Positions 1 to 7,396 of a stretch of DNA of 14,286 nucleotides are shown piece by piece (positions within the stretch are counted from its first letter, which is position 1; the number at the start of each line of letters is the position of its first letter). The notes below the pieces were generated by a model, which saw only the letters and a list, made by a program, of their open reading frames with translations, did not search any database and was not told where the DNA came from. Made by a program: the position numbers and the translations under genes. This DNA comes from Candidatus Eiseniibacteriota bacterium (GTDB lineage Bacteria > Joyebacterota > Joyebacteria > Joyebacterales > Joyebacteraceae). The DNA lies in the NCBI GenBank assembly GCA_030630395.1, contig DAOVNE010000011.1, forward strand, positions 1 to 14,286, written 5' to 3'.

Positions 1-557
1 GGCGAGAACGGTTCCGGCTGCTCGATGTCCCAGTCGGCGGCGAACCGCTTCAGGAAGTCAATGCAGACCGGTCCCTCCATGGCGTTCCTGCGGCACTCGT
101 CCTCACACGGCCTGGTGCAGACGCGGCCGATCGACAGAGGGAATGGATTCACCTCTTTGACAAGCTTCGTCGCGTCGCGGTACTTCTTCTTCGCGATGAG
201 AGTGATGTAGCCCTGGACGTCGACACTCGCGGGGCATGCCACCTGGCACGGAGCGATGCAGTCACCCCGGTGATTCGACATGAGGAGTTCGAGCGCCATG
301 CGCCGCACGGCACGCACGTCCTCCGTGTTCGTCCATACCTTCATCCCCTCCACCACCCGCGTTCCACACGACGGTATGTACCGCTTCATACCTTCCAGCT
401 TCACCGCGCAGACCCAGCAGGATGTGAAAGGCTCGAGCTGTTCGTCGTGGCACAGCGTCGGTATCTCAATCCCGTTCTGCCTCGCGGCCTCAAGGATCGT
501 GATGCCGTGCTCGACCCGCACTTCCTTCCCGTCAAGGGAGATAGTTACCAGTGCCAC
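1..557 (-). CDS. [2Fe-2S]-domain/GltD-like FAD-dependent oxidoreductase fusion, N-terminal part
   Basis: This is the N-terminal 185 residues of a gene that continues past the left edge, so the C-terminal catalytic part is not visible. Residues 1-80 form a plant-type/NuoG-type [2Fe-2S] ferredoxin domain with Cys36, Cys47, Cys50 and Cys64. Next comes a NuoG-like stretch, LLMSNHRGDC (91-100). It runs directly into the double-cluster domain that precedes the FAD/NAD(P) domains of GltD and dihydropyrimidine dehydrogenase: Cys100, Cys104, Cys108-Pro, then GRVCTRPCEDEC (Cys147, Cys151, Cys155). In that family the missing part binds FAD and NAD(P)H. The GTG start is preceded by GAGAGGGAA at a suitable distance. 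It follows the NuoF-like gene by 140 bases that are mostly tandem repeat. It probably exchanges electrons between the NuoEF-like pair, ferredoxin and NAD(P)H. The role is inferred; the domain calls are firm. Confidence 0.85.
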   Translation of the reverse strand, partial: MALVTISLDGKEVRVEHGITILEAARQNGIEIPTLCHDEQLEPFTSCWVCAVKLEGMKRYIPSCGTRVVEGMKVWTNTEDVRAVRRMALELLMSNHRGDCIAPCQVACPASVDVQGYITLIAKKKYRDATKLVKEVNPFPLSIGRVCTRPCEDECRRNAMEGPVCIDFLKRFAADWDIEQPEPFS

Positions 558-582
558 GTTGTTCCCTCTCTTATGGAGCCTC

Positions 583-722
583 GGGCTGAAGGCCCGAAAT
601 CTGTCAATCCGGGCTGAGGGCCCGGGATTCGTCAATCCGTGCTGAAGGCCCGAAATCTGTCAATCCGGGCTAGCGGACAGTGATCTCTCAATCCGGGCTA
701 GCGGACAGTGATCGCGTCAAAC
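583..722. repeat. Five tandem copies of a 28-bp unit across the end of the NuoF-like gene
   Basis: Units begin at 583, 611, 639, 667 and 695, each 28 bases long. Most share a gggct start and a gtcaatcc end. Units 1-3 are of the type gggctgaaggcccgaaat and contain a GGGC/GCCC mini-hairpin. Units 4 and 5 share the 19 bases gggctagcggacagtgatc. Unit 5 is the coding end of the NuoF-like gene: its stop codon lies at 698-700, and the last codons read I-T-V-R. Unit 4 is therefore an untranslated copy of the gene's own tail. The array fills most of the gap to the next gene. It could be polymerase slippage or a REP-like palindromic element that expanded. Confidence 0.9.
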
Positions 723-2485
723 TTACACACCTGCCTGCACGCGTCACAGCCCGTGCAGAGGTCGTTGTCTATTGTATGCACTTCCTTCTTCTCGCCGCTC
801 ACCGCACCCACCGGGCACGCCTTGGTGCACAGCGTACAGCCTATGCAGTTCTCTGCGACGACTTCGTAGGTCAGAAGCGCCTTGCAGGCGAGCGCCGGAC
901 AGCGCTTCTCCTGGATGTGCGCCTCGTACTCATCCCTGAAGTACTTGATCGTCGTGAGGACCGGGTTCGGTGCGCTCTGGCCAAGTCCGCAGAGCGAGGA
1001 ACTCACGATCTTCTCACCCAGCTCCTCCAGGAGCTCGATGTCGCCCTCCTGCCCCTCTCCGGCACAGATGCGCTCGAGGATCTCGAGCATCCGCTTGGTG
1101 CCCACTCGGCAGAACGTGCACTTGCCGCAGCTCTCGTCCTGGGTGAAGTTCAGGAAGAACCGTGCGATGTCCACCATGCAAGTCGAGTCGTCCATGACGA
1201 CCATGCCGCCCGAGCCCATTATGGCGCCCGTCTTCGTCACCGACTCGTAGTCGACCAGGATGTCGATGAACTCCTCCGGAATGCAGCCACCGGACGGTCC
1301 ACCAAGCTGCACGGCCTTGAACGTCCGCCCCTCCGGCACACCACCCCCGATGTCGAAGATGATATCTCTCAAGCGAATGCCCATCGGAACTTCGACAAGT
1401 CCGCCGCGGACGATCTTCCCTGCGAGCGCGAAGACCTTCGTCCCCTTGCTGGTCTCCGTGCCGTAGCTCGCGTACGCCTCGGCGCCGTTTAAGATGATCC
1501 ACGCGATGTTCGCATACGTCTCGACGTTGTTGATGTTGGTCGGCTTGCCCCAGAGCCCCTTGGCGGCGGGGTACGGCGGCCTGAGCTTCGGCATGCCTCT
1601 CTGGCCCTCTATGGAAGCGATGAGGGCCGTCTCCTCGCCACAGACAAAGGCTCCGGCGCCCTCCTTTATCTTCACTTTGAAGCCGAACCCGCTTCCCAGA
1701 ATATCGCTTCCGAGAAACCCGCGCTCGGTGGCATCGGCAATGGCAATCTCGAGACGCTTGATGGCAAGAGGGTACTCAGCGCGAACGTAGAAATAGCCCT
1801 CGCTGGCTCCGATGGCGTATGCAGCGATCACGAGCCCCTCGAGGACCGAATGCGGATCGCCCTCAAGGATGCTCCTGTCCATGAAGGCGCCGGGGTCTCC
1901 CTCGTCCGCGTTGACTATGACGTACTTCATGTCTCCCGGCTGCTGGCTGGCCAGACCCCACTTCACACCTGTCGGGAAGCCGGCTCCGCCGCGCCCCCTC
2001 AGACCTGAGTCCTTGATCACCGAGATCACCTCATCGGGCGACATGGACTTGAGCACGGTTGCCAGGGCATCGTAACCGCCGGTATCCACGTAGTCGTCGA
2101 TCGACTCGGGATCGATGCTTCCTGCGTTCCTCAGGACTATCCGCTCCTGTGGCGCCAGATACGCATCGTCCGGAAGCTCCCGACCCTCAAGATGGACCAG
2201 CCACTCCTCGATCGGCTTGCCGCCGACCACGTGTTCCTCGATGATGCGCTCGACGTACTCAGTGGTTACGCCGCCGTACGTCGTCTTCCCCAGTCCGGGA
2301 ACAGCCACGTCCACGAGCGGCTCTCTGTAGCACATCCCGACACAACCTGTGCGCTTGAGCTCAACGTCGATTCCCCGACCCTTAAGCTTCTGCTGGAAGC
2401 TCTCATAGACATCCCGAGCCCCGGCGGCAATCCCGCAACTCGAGAGACCGACCGTTATCTCAGCAACCACGCCCGAAGTAGCCAT
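698..2485 (-). CDS. NuoF/HndC-like NAD(P)H-binding FMN iron-sulfur subunit
   Basis: This 595-residue protein has the layout of hydrogenase subunit HndC/HydB rather than plain NuoF. Residues 1-90 are a thioredoxin-like [2Fe-2S] domain with Cys17, Cys48 and Cys52. The FMN/NADH core follows: GLRGRGGAGFPTG (161-173), NADEGDPGAFMDR (192-204) and GAGAFVCGEETAL (277-289). The SLBB region comes next, then the N3-type [4Fe-4S] site ESCGKCTFC with Cys453, Cys456 and Cys459, plus Cys499. The C-terminus carries two more [4Fe-4S] motifs (Cys547/550/553/557 and Cys577/580/583/587). In this family the subunit takes electrons from or gives them to NAD(P)H at FMN and passes them along the clusters. The ATG is preceded by GGAGAGGGACAAG. 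The partners are the NuoE-like subunit upstream and the GltD-like fusion downstream. No hydrogenase catalytic subunit is visible, so the family name does not settle the function. Confidence 0.93.
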   Translation of the reverse strand: MATSGVVAEITVGLSSCGIAAGARDVYESFQQKLKGRGIDVELKRTGCVGMCYREPLVDVAVPGLGKTTYGGVTTEYVERIIEEHVVGGKPIEEWLVHLEGRELPDDAYLAPQERIVLRNAGSIDPESIDDYVDTGGYDALATVLKSMSPDEVISVIKDSGLRGRGGAGFPTGVKWGLASQQPGDMKYVIVNADEGDPGAFMDRSILEGDPHSVLEGLVIAAYAIGASEGYFYVRAEYPLAIKRLEIAIADATERGFLGSDILGSGFGFKVKIKEGAGAFVCGEETALIASIEGQRGMPKLRPPYPAAKGLWGKPTNINNVETYANIAWIILNGAEAYASYGTETSKGTKVFALAGKIVRGGLVEVPMGIRLRDIIFDIGGGVPEGRTFKAVQLGGPSGGCIPEEFIDILVDYESVTKTGAIMGSGGMVVMDDSTCMVDIARFFLNFTQDESCGKCTFCRVGTKRMLEILERICAGEGQEGDIELLEELGEKIVSSSLCGLGQSAPNPVLTTIKYFRDEYEAHIQEKRCPALACKALLTYEVVAENCIGCTLCTKACPVGAVSGEKKEVHTIDNDLCTGCDACRQVCKFDAITVR

Positions 2486-2581
2486 CTTGTCCCTCTCCAG
2501 ATACCCCTGTCACAGGGTGCTCCGTAGTACGCTCGTTCTGATTTCGTGTCCGATCGTGCGTTGTCGACCGCCGCCTTAGCT

Positions 2582-3073
2582 CTACTTCCCGTACTCCCTG
2601 ACGATCTTCCGCGCCTCAGCGGGCGTCAGGCGACCGAATGTGTCGTCCGCGATCATGATCACGGGAGCAAGGCTGCAGCAACCGATACACGACACGGAGT
2701 CGACGGTGAACATCCCGTCCTCGGTGGTGCCGCCGTCATGAACGCCGAGTTCATCACAGATGGCGGCCGTGATCGCTCCTGCCCCCTGCACATGGCAGGC
2801 AGTGCCGTGGCAGATCTTCACGATATACTTCCCGACAGGATTGAATCTGAACTGTGAGTAGAAACTTGCCACGCCGTAGACGCGAGATGGAGGAACACCG
2901 AGTGAGTGCCCTATTCTCTCGATCACGCCCATGGGAAGGTACCCGATTCTCGCCTGGGTTTGCTGCAACACGGGGATAACGCTTCCCGGCGCGTCCGCGT
3001 ACTTCCGGGCTATCTCGTCGACGATCGCCAGATACTCCTTCGTCGTCTCCGCCTGAACAGCCGCCTTCTCCAT
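2582..3073 (-). CDS. NuoE/HndA-like [2Fe-2S] subunit
   Basis: This 163-residue protein is a full-length member of the 24-kDa (NuoE) family. An N-terminal helical part (1-75) includes the typical GYLPMGVIERI and RVYGVASFYSQF segments. The thioredoxin-like domain binds one [2Fe-2S] cluster through Cys88, Cys93, Cys129 and Cys133 (ICHGTACHVQGA and SCIGCCSLAP). In Nuo and Hnd complexes this subunit pairs with the FMN subunit, whose gene lies 96 bases downstream here. The ATG has GGAGG five bases upstream. It follows ndk by 47 bases. The pairing with a NuoF-like protein carrying extra ferredoxin domains suggests a soluble NAD(P)H:ferredoxin-type complex rather than a membrane complex I, since no membrane subunits are in view. 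Confidence 0.93.
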   Translation of the reverse strand: MEKAAVQAETTKEYLAIVDEIARKYADAPGSVIPVLQQTQARIGYLPMGVIERIGHSLGVPPSRVYGVASFYSQFRFNPVGKYIVKICHGTACHVQGAGAITAAICDELGVHDGGTTEDGMFTVDSVSCIGCCSLAPVIMIADDTFGRLTPAEARKIVREYGK

Positions 3074-3091
3074 CGTTCCTCCGAGTGATTC

Positions 3092-3121
3092 GGTGGCACA
3101 AAGCCCGTTCCGAGCGCCACC
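3092..3121 (-). other. Inverted repeat between ndk and the NuoE-like gene
   Basis: GGTGGC (3092-3097) pairs with GCCACC (3116-3121), which includes the first base of the ndk stop triplet. The loop holds a second imperfect stem, GCCCG/CGAGC. There is no T-tract. It could be an RNA processing or stability element that separates the kor/suc part of the transcript from the redox part. The function is a guess. Confidence 0.35.
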
Positions 3122-3543
3122 TACCCGGCGAGTGTGCGAGGACAGTCGCCAAAGTGGAAAGCCGACTCATGCTCCACGCGCAGAGGCGCGTCGGATGCGT
3201 GCACGGCGTTCTCCGTCATGCTCTTGCCGTACTTGCCCCTGATGCTGTCGGGCGTAGCCTTGGCCGGATCGGTCGCTCCGATGAACGCCCTGAGCGCCGT
3301 CACCGCGTCGGGCGATTCCAGCATGACACCGACCGTCATCCCCGATGTGATGAACTCGACCAAGGTTTCAAAGAACGGCTTGCCAACATGCACGTCGTAG
3401 AACACATGAGCTTCTTCGACCGTTAGCTTTCGTGATGCGATGCCGACGATGCGGAAGCCTCCCCGCTCAAGTTCGGCGAGAATGTCTCCCGTGAGACCGT
3501 CTCTGACGGCTCGCGGCTTCACCATAAGGAAGGTCCTGTCCAT
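3121..3543 (-). CDS. ndk: Nucleoside diphosphate kinase
   Basis: This 140-residue protein is the normal length for a bacterial Ndk, which transfers the gamma-phosphate between nucleoside tri- and diphosphates through a phospho-histidine. Visible active-site residues are Lys9, Tyr49, Arg85, Thr91, Arg102, Asn112 and the phosphorylated His115 in NAVHASD (112-118). The ATG overlaps the korC stop codon by one base (TGATG), so translation is probably coupled. Placement in an operon with succinyl-CoA synthetase makes sense. That enzyme makes ATP or GTP, and Ndk interconverts them. The Ala after His115, in place of the more usual Gly, is a known variation in the family. Confidence 0.97.
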   Translation of the reverse strand: MDRTFLMVKPRAVRDGLTGDILAELERGGFRIVGIASRKLTVEEAHVFYDVHVGKPFFETLVEFITSGMTVGVMLESPDAVTALRAFIGATDPAKATPDSIRGKYGKSMTENAVHASDAPLRVEHESAFHFGDCPRTLAG

Positions 3544-4103
3544 CAGCTTGCCTTTCCAGTCGCGCTCCTGGCGGCTTCCCGCCCGACATCAAGCGCCCTC
3601 TTGTTCACGTCCTCCGTCCCGCTCGGCACGCGCGCCAGCACTGTCTTCTCGAGGCTCTCCCACTCCACCGCGTTCGAGAGTTCGACGATCGCACCGAGTG
3701 CAATCACGTTGGCAAAGAGCGCCCTCCCGCACTTCTCGATGGCGAGCAGCGTGAACGGTATCCCGATAGCAGAATCATGGCCGGGATCGTCCACGAGATA
3801 CGAATCCACAACGAAGAGCCCGTCTTCTTTGAGAGACTTCCTGTACTCGTCCGCGGATACCTGGGTCATAGCGAGAAGCACGTCGACGCGGGTCGCCTTC
3901 GGATAGTCGATCTCCTCAGCCGAGATGACGACGTCCGTCTTGCTCTTGCCGCCTCTCGCCTCGGGACCGTAGCTCTGTGTCTGCACCGTGTTCTTGCCGT
4001 CGCAGACGGACGCCGCCTCGGCAAGGAGCTTGCCGGCCAGCATCAGCCCCTGCCCGCCCGAACCTGAAAGGCGAATCTCAAACCTGCCACTGTCTTTCGT
4101 CAC
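3543..4103 (-). CDS. korC: 2-oxoglutarate:ferredoxin oxidoreductase, gamma subunit
   Basis: This 186-residue protein belongs to the gamma subunit/domain family of 2-oxoacid:ferredoxin oxidoreductases. Near the N-terminus it has the glycine-rich GSGGQGL (14-20) and then QSYGPEARGG (43-52), both typical of the family. I chose the GTG at 4101-4103, which has GAGGA about eight bases upstream. A GTG at 4133 would add ten residues (WRHQREDSQ...) but has no visible ribosome binding site and reaches into the gap after korB. It closes the korD-A-B-C block and overlaps ndk by one base. The 2-oxoglutarate assignment rests on sucCD next door. Confidence 0.92.
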   Translation of the reverse strand: MTKDSGRFEIRLSGSGGQGLMLAGKLLAEAASVCDGKNTVQTQSYGPEARGGKSKTDVVISAEEIDYPKATRVDVLLAMTQVSADEYRKSLKEDGLFVVDSYLVDDPGHDSAIGIPFTLLAIEKCGRALFANVIALGAIVELSNAVEWESLEKTVLARVPSGTEDVNKRALDVGREAARSATGKAS

Positions 4104-4143
4104 TTGCGAATCCTCGCGTTGGTGTCGCCACACTCAGATGGGA

Positions 4144-5052
4144 CTACCCGATCCTCGCCTTGAGCCTGTCTCCGAGCCGTTCGTAGCTCTCGATCGTCTC
4201 CCTGAGCTTCTGGTTGACGGTCGAGGAATCTGCCGTCAGGTCCCGAGCGAGCTTGTCATAGACATCGATGAACTCGGGCTGGTCCTTCTCGACGTGAATG
4301 CCGCGGACGAGCTTCCCAACGAGTTCATCGGGGGACATGTCGCTCGCCTGCTTCACGGTGACTGCGCTCTCCTTCATCCACTTGAACATGTCGACCGGAC
4401 CGGAGAACTTGTTGAGTCTGCCGTAGCTCGTGTAGCAGTTGCTGACAACCTCAACAACGGAGAACCCGCGATGCCGGATGGCACGCTCAATGAGCTTGTC
4501 CAACTCACGCACGTGGTAGACCGTCGTGCGTGCAACGAATGTCGCACCCGCCCCGGCAGCAAGCGAGACGATATTGAACTCATACTCAACGTTGCCGTAG
4601 GGAGCGGTCGTTCCTCGCTTGCCGTGAGGCGTGGTCGGCGAGTACTGCCCACCGGTCATTCCGTAGATGCAGTTGTTCACTACGATCGCCGTGATATCGA
4701 TGTTCCGCCGGCAGGCGTGGATGAAGTGGTTGCCTCCGATCGCCACCGAATCGCCGTCGCCCATTACAGTGACGACCGTGAGTTCGGGATTGGCCAGCTT
4801 CACGCCCGTGGCGAACCCCAGCGCTCTGCCGTGTGTCGTGTGCAGGCTGTTGGTGTCGATGTATGTGGGAAGCCGCCCGGTGCACCCGATTCCCGAGATC
4901 GTCGCCATCTTGTTCTTCTCGATACCCATCCCGGAGATCACCCTCGTGAGACTGCCCATCACGACTCCGAGACCGCACCCCCCACACCACACGGTCGGGA
5001 GCTTCTTGAGGGGCTTGAGATAGGTCCTCGCGCGCTCTATTGCCTGGCTCAT
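4144..5052 (-). CDS. korB: 2-oxoglutarate:ferredoxin oxidoreductase, beta subunit (thiamine diphosphate binding)
   Basis: This 302-residue beta subunit binds thiamine diphosphate and a [4Fe-4S] cluster. Cys23 and Cys26 (WCGGCGLG), Cys57 (GIGCTGR) and Cys206 (SNCYTSYGR) match the usual four cluster ligands. The thiamine diphosphate motif starts with GDGDS (98-102) and ends with NN (126-127). With KorA it splits CO2 from 2-oxoglutarate and forms succinyl-CoA, reducing ferredoxin, or runs the reverse carboxylation. Its ATG overlaps the korA stop codon (ATGA), so the two subunits are probably made in equal amounts. Substrate specificity cannot be read from motifs alone; the sucCD neighbours favour 2-oxoglutarate. 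Confidence 0.95.
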   Translation of the reverse strand: MSQAIERARTYLKPLKKLPTVWCGGCGLGVVMGSLTRVISGMGIEKNKMATISGIGCTGRLPTYIDTNSLHTTHGRALGFATGVKLANPELTVVTVMGDGDSVAIGGNHFIHACRRNIDITAIVVNNCIYGMTGGQYSPTTPHGKRGTTAPYGNVEYEFNIVSLAAGAGATFVARTTVYHVRELDKLIERAIRHRGFSVVEVVSNCYTSYGRLNKFSGPVDMFKWMKESAVTVKQASDMSPDELVGKLVRGIHVEKDQPEFIDVYDKLARDLTADSSTVNQKLRETIESYERLGDRLKARIG

Positions 5053-6200
5053 GACGCTATCTCCTCCAGAACGAAGTCAGTGATCTGGTCGGGCTCGAAC
5101 AGATGCCCATCAACCCGCCCAAGATGTCGGACCGGAGCAACACCGGCCACGGCACGTTCCACTTCTGTCACAAGCTGTCCCAGGTTCATCTCGGGGACGA
5201 TAATGGTGCGAAGCTGAGGAGCAAGCTCCTTCAAGCGTTTTCCGGAGAACGGCCAGATGGTCTTCACACGCAGAAGCCCGGCCTTCACACCACGCTCCCT
5301 TAGATCCTTCACCGATGCCTTCGCGACACGCGCTGAGGAGCCGTAGGCGAAGAGCAGCACCTCACAATCATCGGTCATCGTCTCCTCGTTCATGGCCAGA
5401 TCGTCAGCCTTGAGTTCGATCTTGTCCACGATCCCACGGATCTTCTTGTCCACTTCCGCCGGTACCATCGTCGGGAAGCCGCGCTCGTCGTGAGTGAGTC
5501 CCGTCACGTGGAAGCGATGTGGACCGCCGAAGTGAGCCATTGGAGGGACATCATTGCATCTACAACAGAACGGTTGGTAGTCCTCCTCATCGTCGGATGG
5601 AAGCGGCCGCGAACGCACTTTGTACGACCCCGGGGCCGGAATCGCGACGCTCTCTCGCATGTGACCGATCACCTCGTCCAGAAGAAGCACAACGGGTGTG
5701 CGGAACTCCTCGGACAAACTCACGCAGCAGGCCGTGAGCTCGATGCACTCGAGGACGGTCGCCGGCGCCAGCGCGATGATCGCGTGATCGCCGTGCGTTC
5801 CCCACCGCGTCTGCATGACGTCCCCCTGCGCCGGCTGCGTCGGCAGCCCGGTCGAGGGACCGGCACGCTGGACGTTCAAGATGACGCACGGGATCTCGGC
5901 GAGACATGCCAGCCCAAGGTTCTCCTGCATGAGCGAGAAACCCGGTCCGCTCGTGGCGGTCATCGATCTCGCGCCGGCAAGCGACGCTCCAATGATAGCT
6001 GCCATCGAGGCGATCTCATCCTCCATCTGAATGAAGCGCCCACCGATCAGTGGAAGATGTCTTGCCATGAACTCTGCAACTTCGGACGATGGAGTGATGG
6101 GATAACCGGCGAAGAAATTGACGCCGGCGGCGACTGCCCCCACTGAGCAGGCTTCGTTCCCCTGCAACACCCAGATCGGCCTCTCGTTGTTCCCTGACAT
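5049..6200 (-). CDS. korA: 2-oxoglutarate:ferredoxin oxidoreductase, alpha subunit
   Basis: This 383-residue alpha subunit covers the pyrimidine-binding domain and the following transketolase C-terminal-like domain. Recognisable motifs are AGYPITPSSEVAEF (31-44), QMEDEIASMAAIIGASLAG (58-76), TSGPGFSLM (83-91) and RAGPSTGLPTQPAQGD (112-127). It has no fused gamma domain at its N-terminus, which agrees with a separate korC gene. A Cys-rich insertion, FCCRCNDVPP, lies in the middle; I do not know whether it has a role. It starts 43 bases after korD and overlaps korB by four bases. Confidence 0.95.
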   Translation of the reverse strand: MSGNNERPIWVLQGNEACSVGAVAAGVNFFAGYPITPSSEVAEFMARHLPLIGGRFIQMEDEIASMAAIIGASLAGARSMTATSGPGFSLMQENLGLACLAEIPCVILNVQRAGPSTGLPTQPAQGDVMQTRWGTHGDHAIIALAPATVLECIELTACCVSLSEEFRTPVVLLLDEVIGHMRESVAIPAPGSYKVRSRPLPSDDEEDYQPFCCRCNDVPPMAHFGGPHRFHVTGLTHDERGFPTMVPAEVDKKIRGIVDKIELKADDLAMNEETMTDDCEVLLFAYGSSARVAKASVKDLRERGVKAGLLRVKTIWPFSGKRLKELAPQLRTIIVPEMNLGQLVTEVERAVAGVAPVRHLGRVDGHLFEPDQITDFVLEEIAS

Positions 6201-6243
6201 GATTGATGAACCCCCGGACGCTGTGGTCCGTTAGTCGGCCTCG

Positions 6244-6522
6244 TTAGGAATCGTTCTTCTTCGCACGCTCTTTGTAGACCGTGATCGCCATATCCGGGCA
6301 GAGCATCTCGCACAGATTGCAGGCGATGCACTCCTCGGGATGCTCAACGACAGGGTGGCCGGTCTTGTCCGCCCTGAAGACGTTCGTGGGACAGAATTCG
6401 ATGCAGATGCCACAAGCCTTGCACCAGGCCTGATAGACAAACACATCCTGATCCGGGTGCTCTTCACGCGACGGGTAGTTCCATCGCCTGTTGTTCGCGG
6501 CCTCGGCCGCTTGCTTCGCCAT
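6244..6522 (-). CDS. korD: 2-oxoglutarate:ferredoxin oxidoreductase, delta subunit (2[4Fe-4S] ferredoxin)
   Basis: This 92-residue ferredoxin-type subunit has two classical [4Fe-4S] motifs: Cys34/37/40/44-Pro and Cys65/68/71/75-Pro. It probably carries electrons from the KorAB active site to free ferredoxin. The ATG at 6520-6522 has GGGAGG six bases upstream and lies one base after the sucD stop codon. An upstream TTG would add four residues, but it overlaps the ribosome binding site and is unlikely. Its position directly before korA supports the delta-subunit call over a free ferredoxin. Confidence 0.94.
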   Translation of the reverse strand: MAKQAAEAANNRRWNYPSREEHPDQDVFVYQAWCKACGICIEFCPTNVFRADKTGHPVVEHPEECIACNLCEMLCPDMAITVYKERAKKNDS

Positions 6523-6523
6523 G

Positions 6524-7396
6524 CTACCTCCCAAGCGCGGTCTTCAGAAGACCCGGTATCTCACTCGGACGGTCGGCCACGGGAACACCCGCCGCCGCCA
6601 GCGCATCCATCTTCTCCTGAGCCGTACCCTTGCCACCTGCGATGATGGCCCCGGCGTGCCCCATCCTCTTTCCCGGAGGAGCCGTTCTACCGGCGATGAA
6701 ACTCACAACAGGCTTCGTCATCTTCGCCTTGATGAACTCCGCAGCCTGCTCCTCGTCGGTTCCGCCGATCTCGCCTATCAACACCACGGCCTCTGTCTCG
6801 TGGTCCTTCTCAAACGCCTCGAGCGCATCGATGAAGTTCGTTCCGATTATCGGATCGCCACCTATCCCGATGACGCTCGACTGGCCCATTCCGGCGCGCC
6901 CCAGACTGTCCACGACCTCATAGGTCAACGTTCCACTCCTCGAGACGACACCTATTCCGCCCTGCGAGTGGATGGAGCCCGGCATGATACCGAGCTTCGA
7001 TTTTCCGGGACTGATGATGCCGGGGCAGTTCGGTCCGATCATCCGGACGCCGAGTTCCTTCGCCCGTTTGTAGATCTTCGCGACATCGAGAGTGGGCACA
7101 CCCTCGGAGACAACGACAACGAGCTTAGCACCCGACTCGACGGCCTCCATCGCAGCACCCGCCGCAAACTTCGCGGGGACGAAGATGATGGTGGCGTTCG
7201 CGTTTGTCGCATCGACGGCCTCACGCACGGTGTTGAAGACGGGAATCCCATCCATCTCCTGTCCACCCTTGCCGGGTGTGACCCCCGCGACAACGTTGGT
7301 GCCGTACTCGACCATGGCACGGGTATGAAACGAGCCGTCGCGGCCGGTAATACCCTGGACGCAGACTCTTGTAGCTTCATCCAGAAAGATGCTCAC
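6524..7396 (-). CDS. sucD: Succinyl-CoA synthetase (ADP/GDP-forming), alpha subunit
   Basis: This 290-residue protein is the typical length for SucD. The N-terminal CoA-binding Rossmann domain begins with [15 protein letters not shown] (11-25) and includes GVTPGKGG (38-45). The ligase domain carries the phosphorylated His247 in [15 protein letters not shown] (245-259). The enzyme converts succinyl-CoA, phosphate and NDP to succinate, CoA and NTP, reversibly. Its ATG overlaps the sucC stop codon by four bases, and korD follows after one base. The tight packing with korDABC couples the step before it to this one. Confidence 0.97.
   Translation of the reverse strand: MSIFLDEATRVCVQGITGRDGSFHTRAMVEYGTNVVAGVTPGKGGQEMDGIPVFNTVREAVDATNANATIIFVPAKFAAGAAMEAVESGAKLVVVVSEGVPTLDVAKIYKRAKELGVRMIGPNCPGIISPGKSKLGIMPGSIHSQGGIGVVSRSGTLTYEVVDSLGRAGMGQSSVIGIGGDPIIGTNFIDALEAFEKDHETEAVVLIGEIGGTDEEQAAEFIKAKMTKPVVSFIAGRTAPPGKRMGHAGAIIAGGKGTAQEKMDALAAAGVPVADRPSEIPGLLKTALGR

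Noticed and set aside
602..663. TTGACA hexamers inside the 28-bp repeats as extra promoters on the minus strand
   Set aside because: No -10-like box lies 16-18 bases downstream of either copy; the nearest candidate, CATAAG, is 26 bases away.
583..722. A CRISPR array
   Set aside because: The repeats are directly joined with no unique spacers, and one unit is part of a coding gene.
3988..5217. A 409-codon open frame on the plus strand
   Set aside because: It lies opposite korC, korB and the end of korA, whose motifs are unmistakable. Its translation resembles no family; it arises from low stop frequency opposite GC-rich genes.
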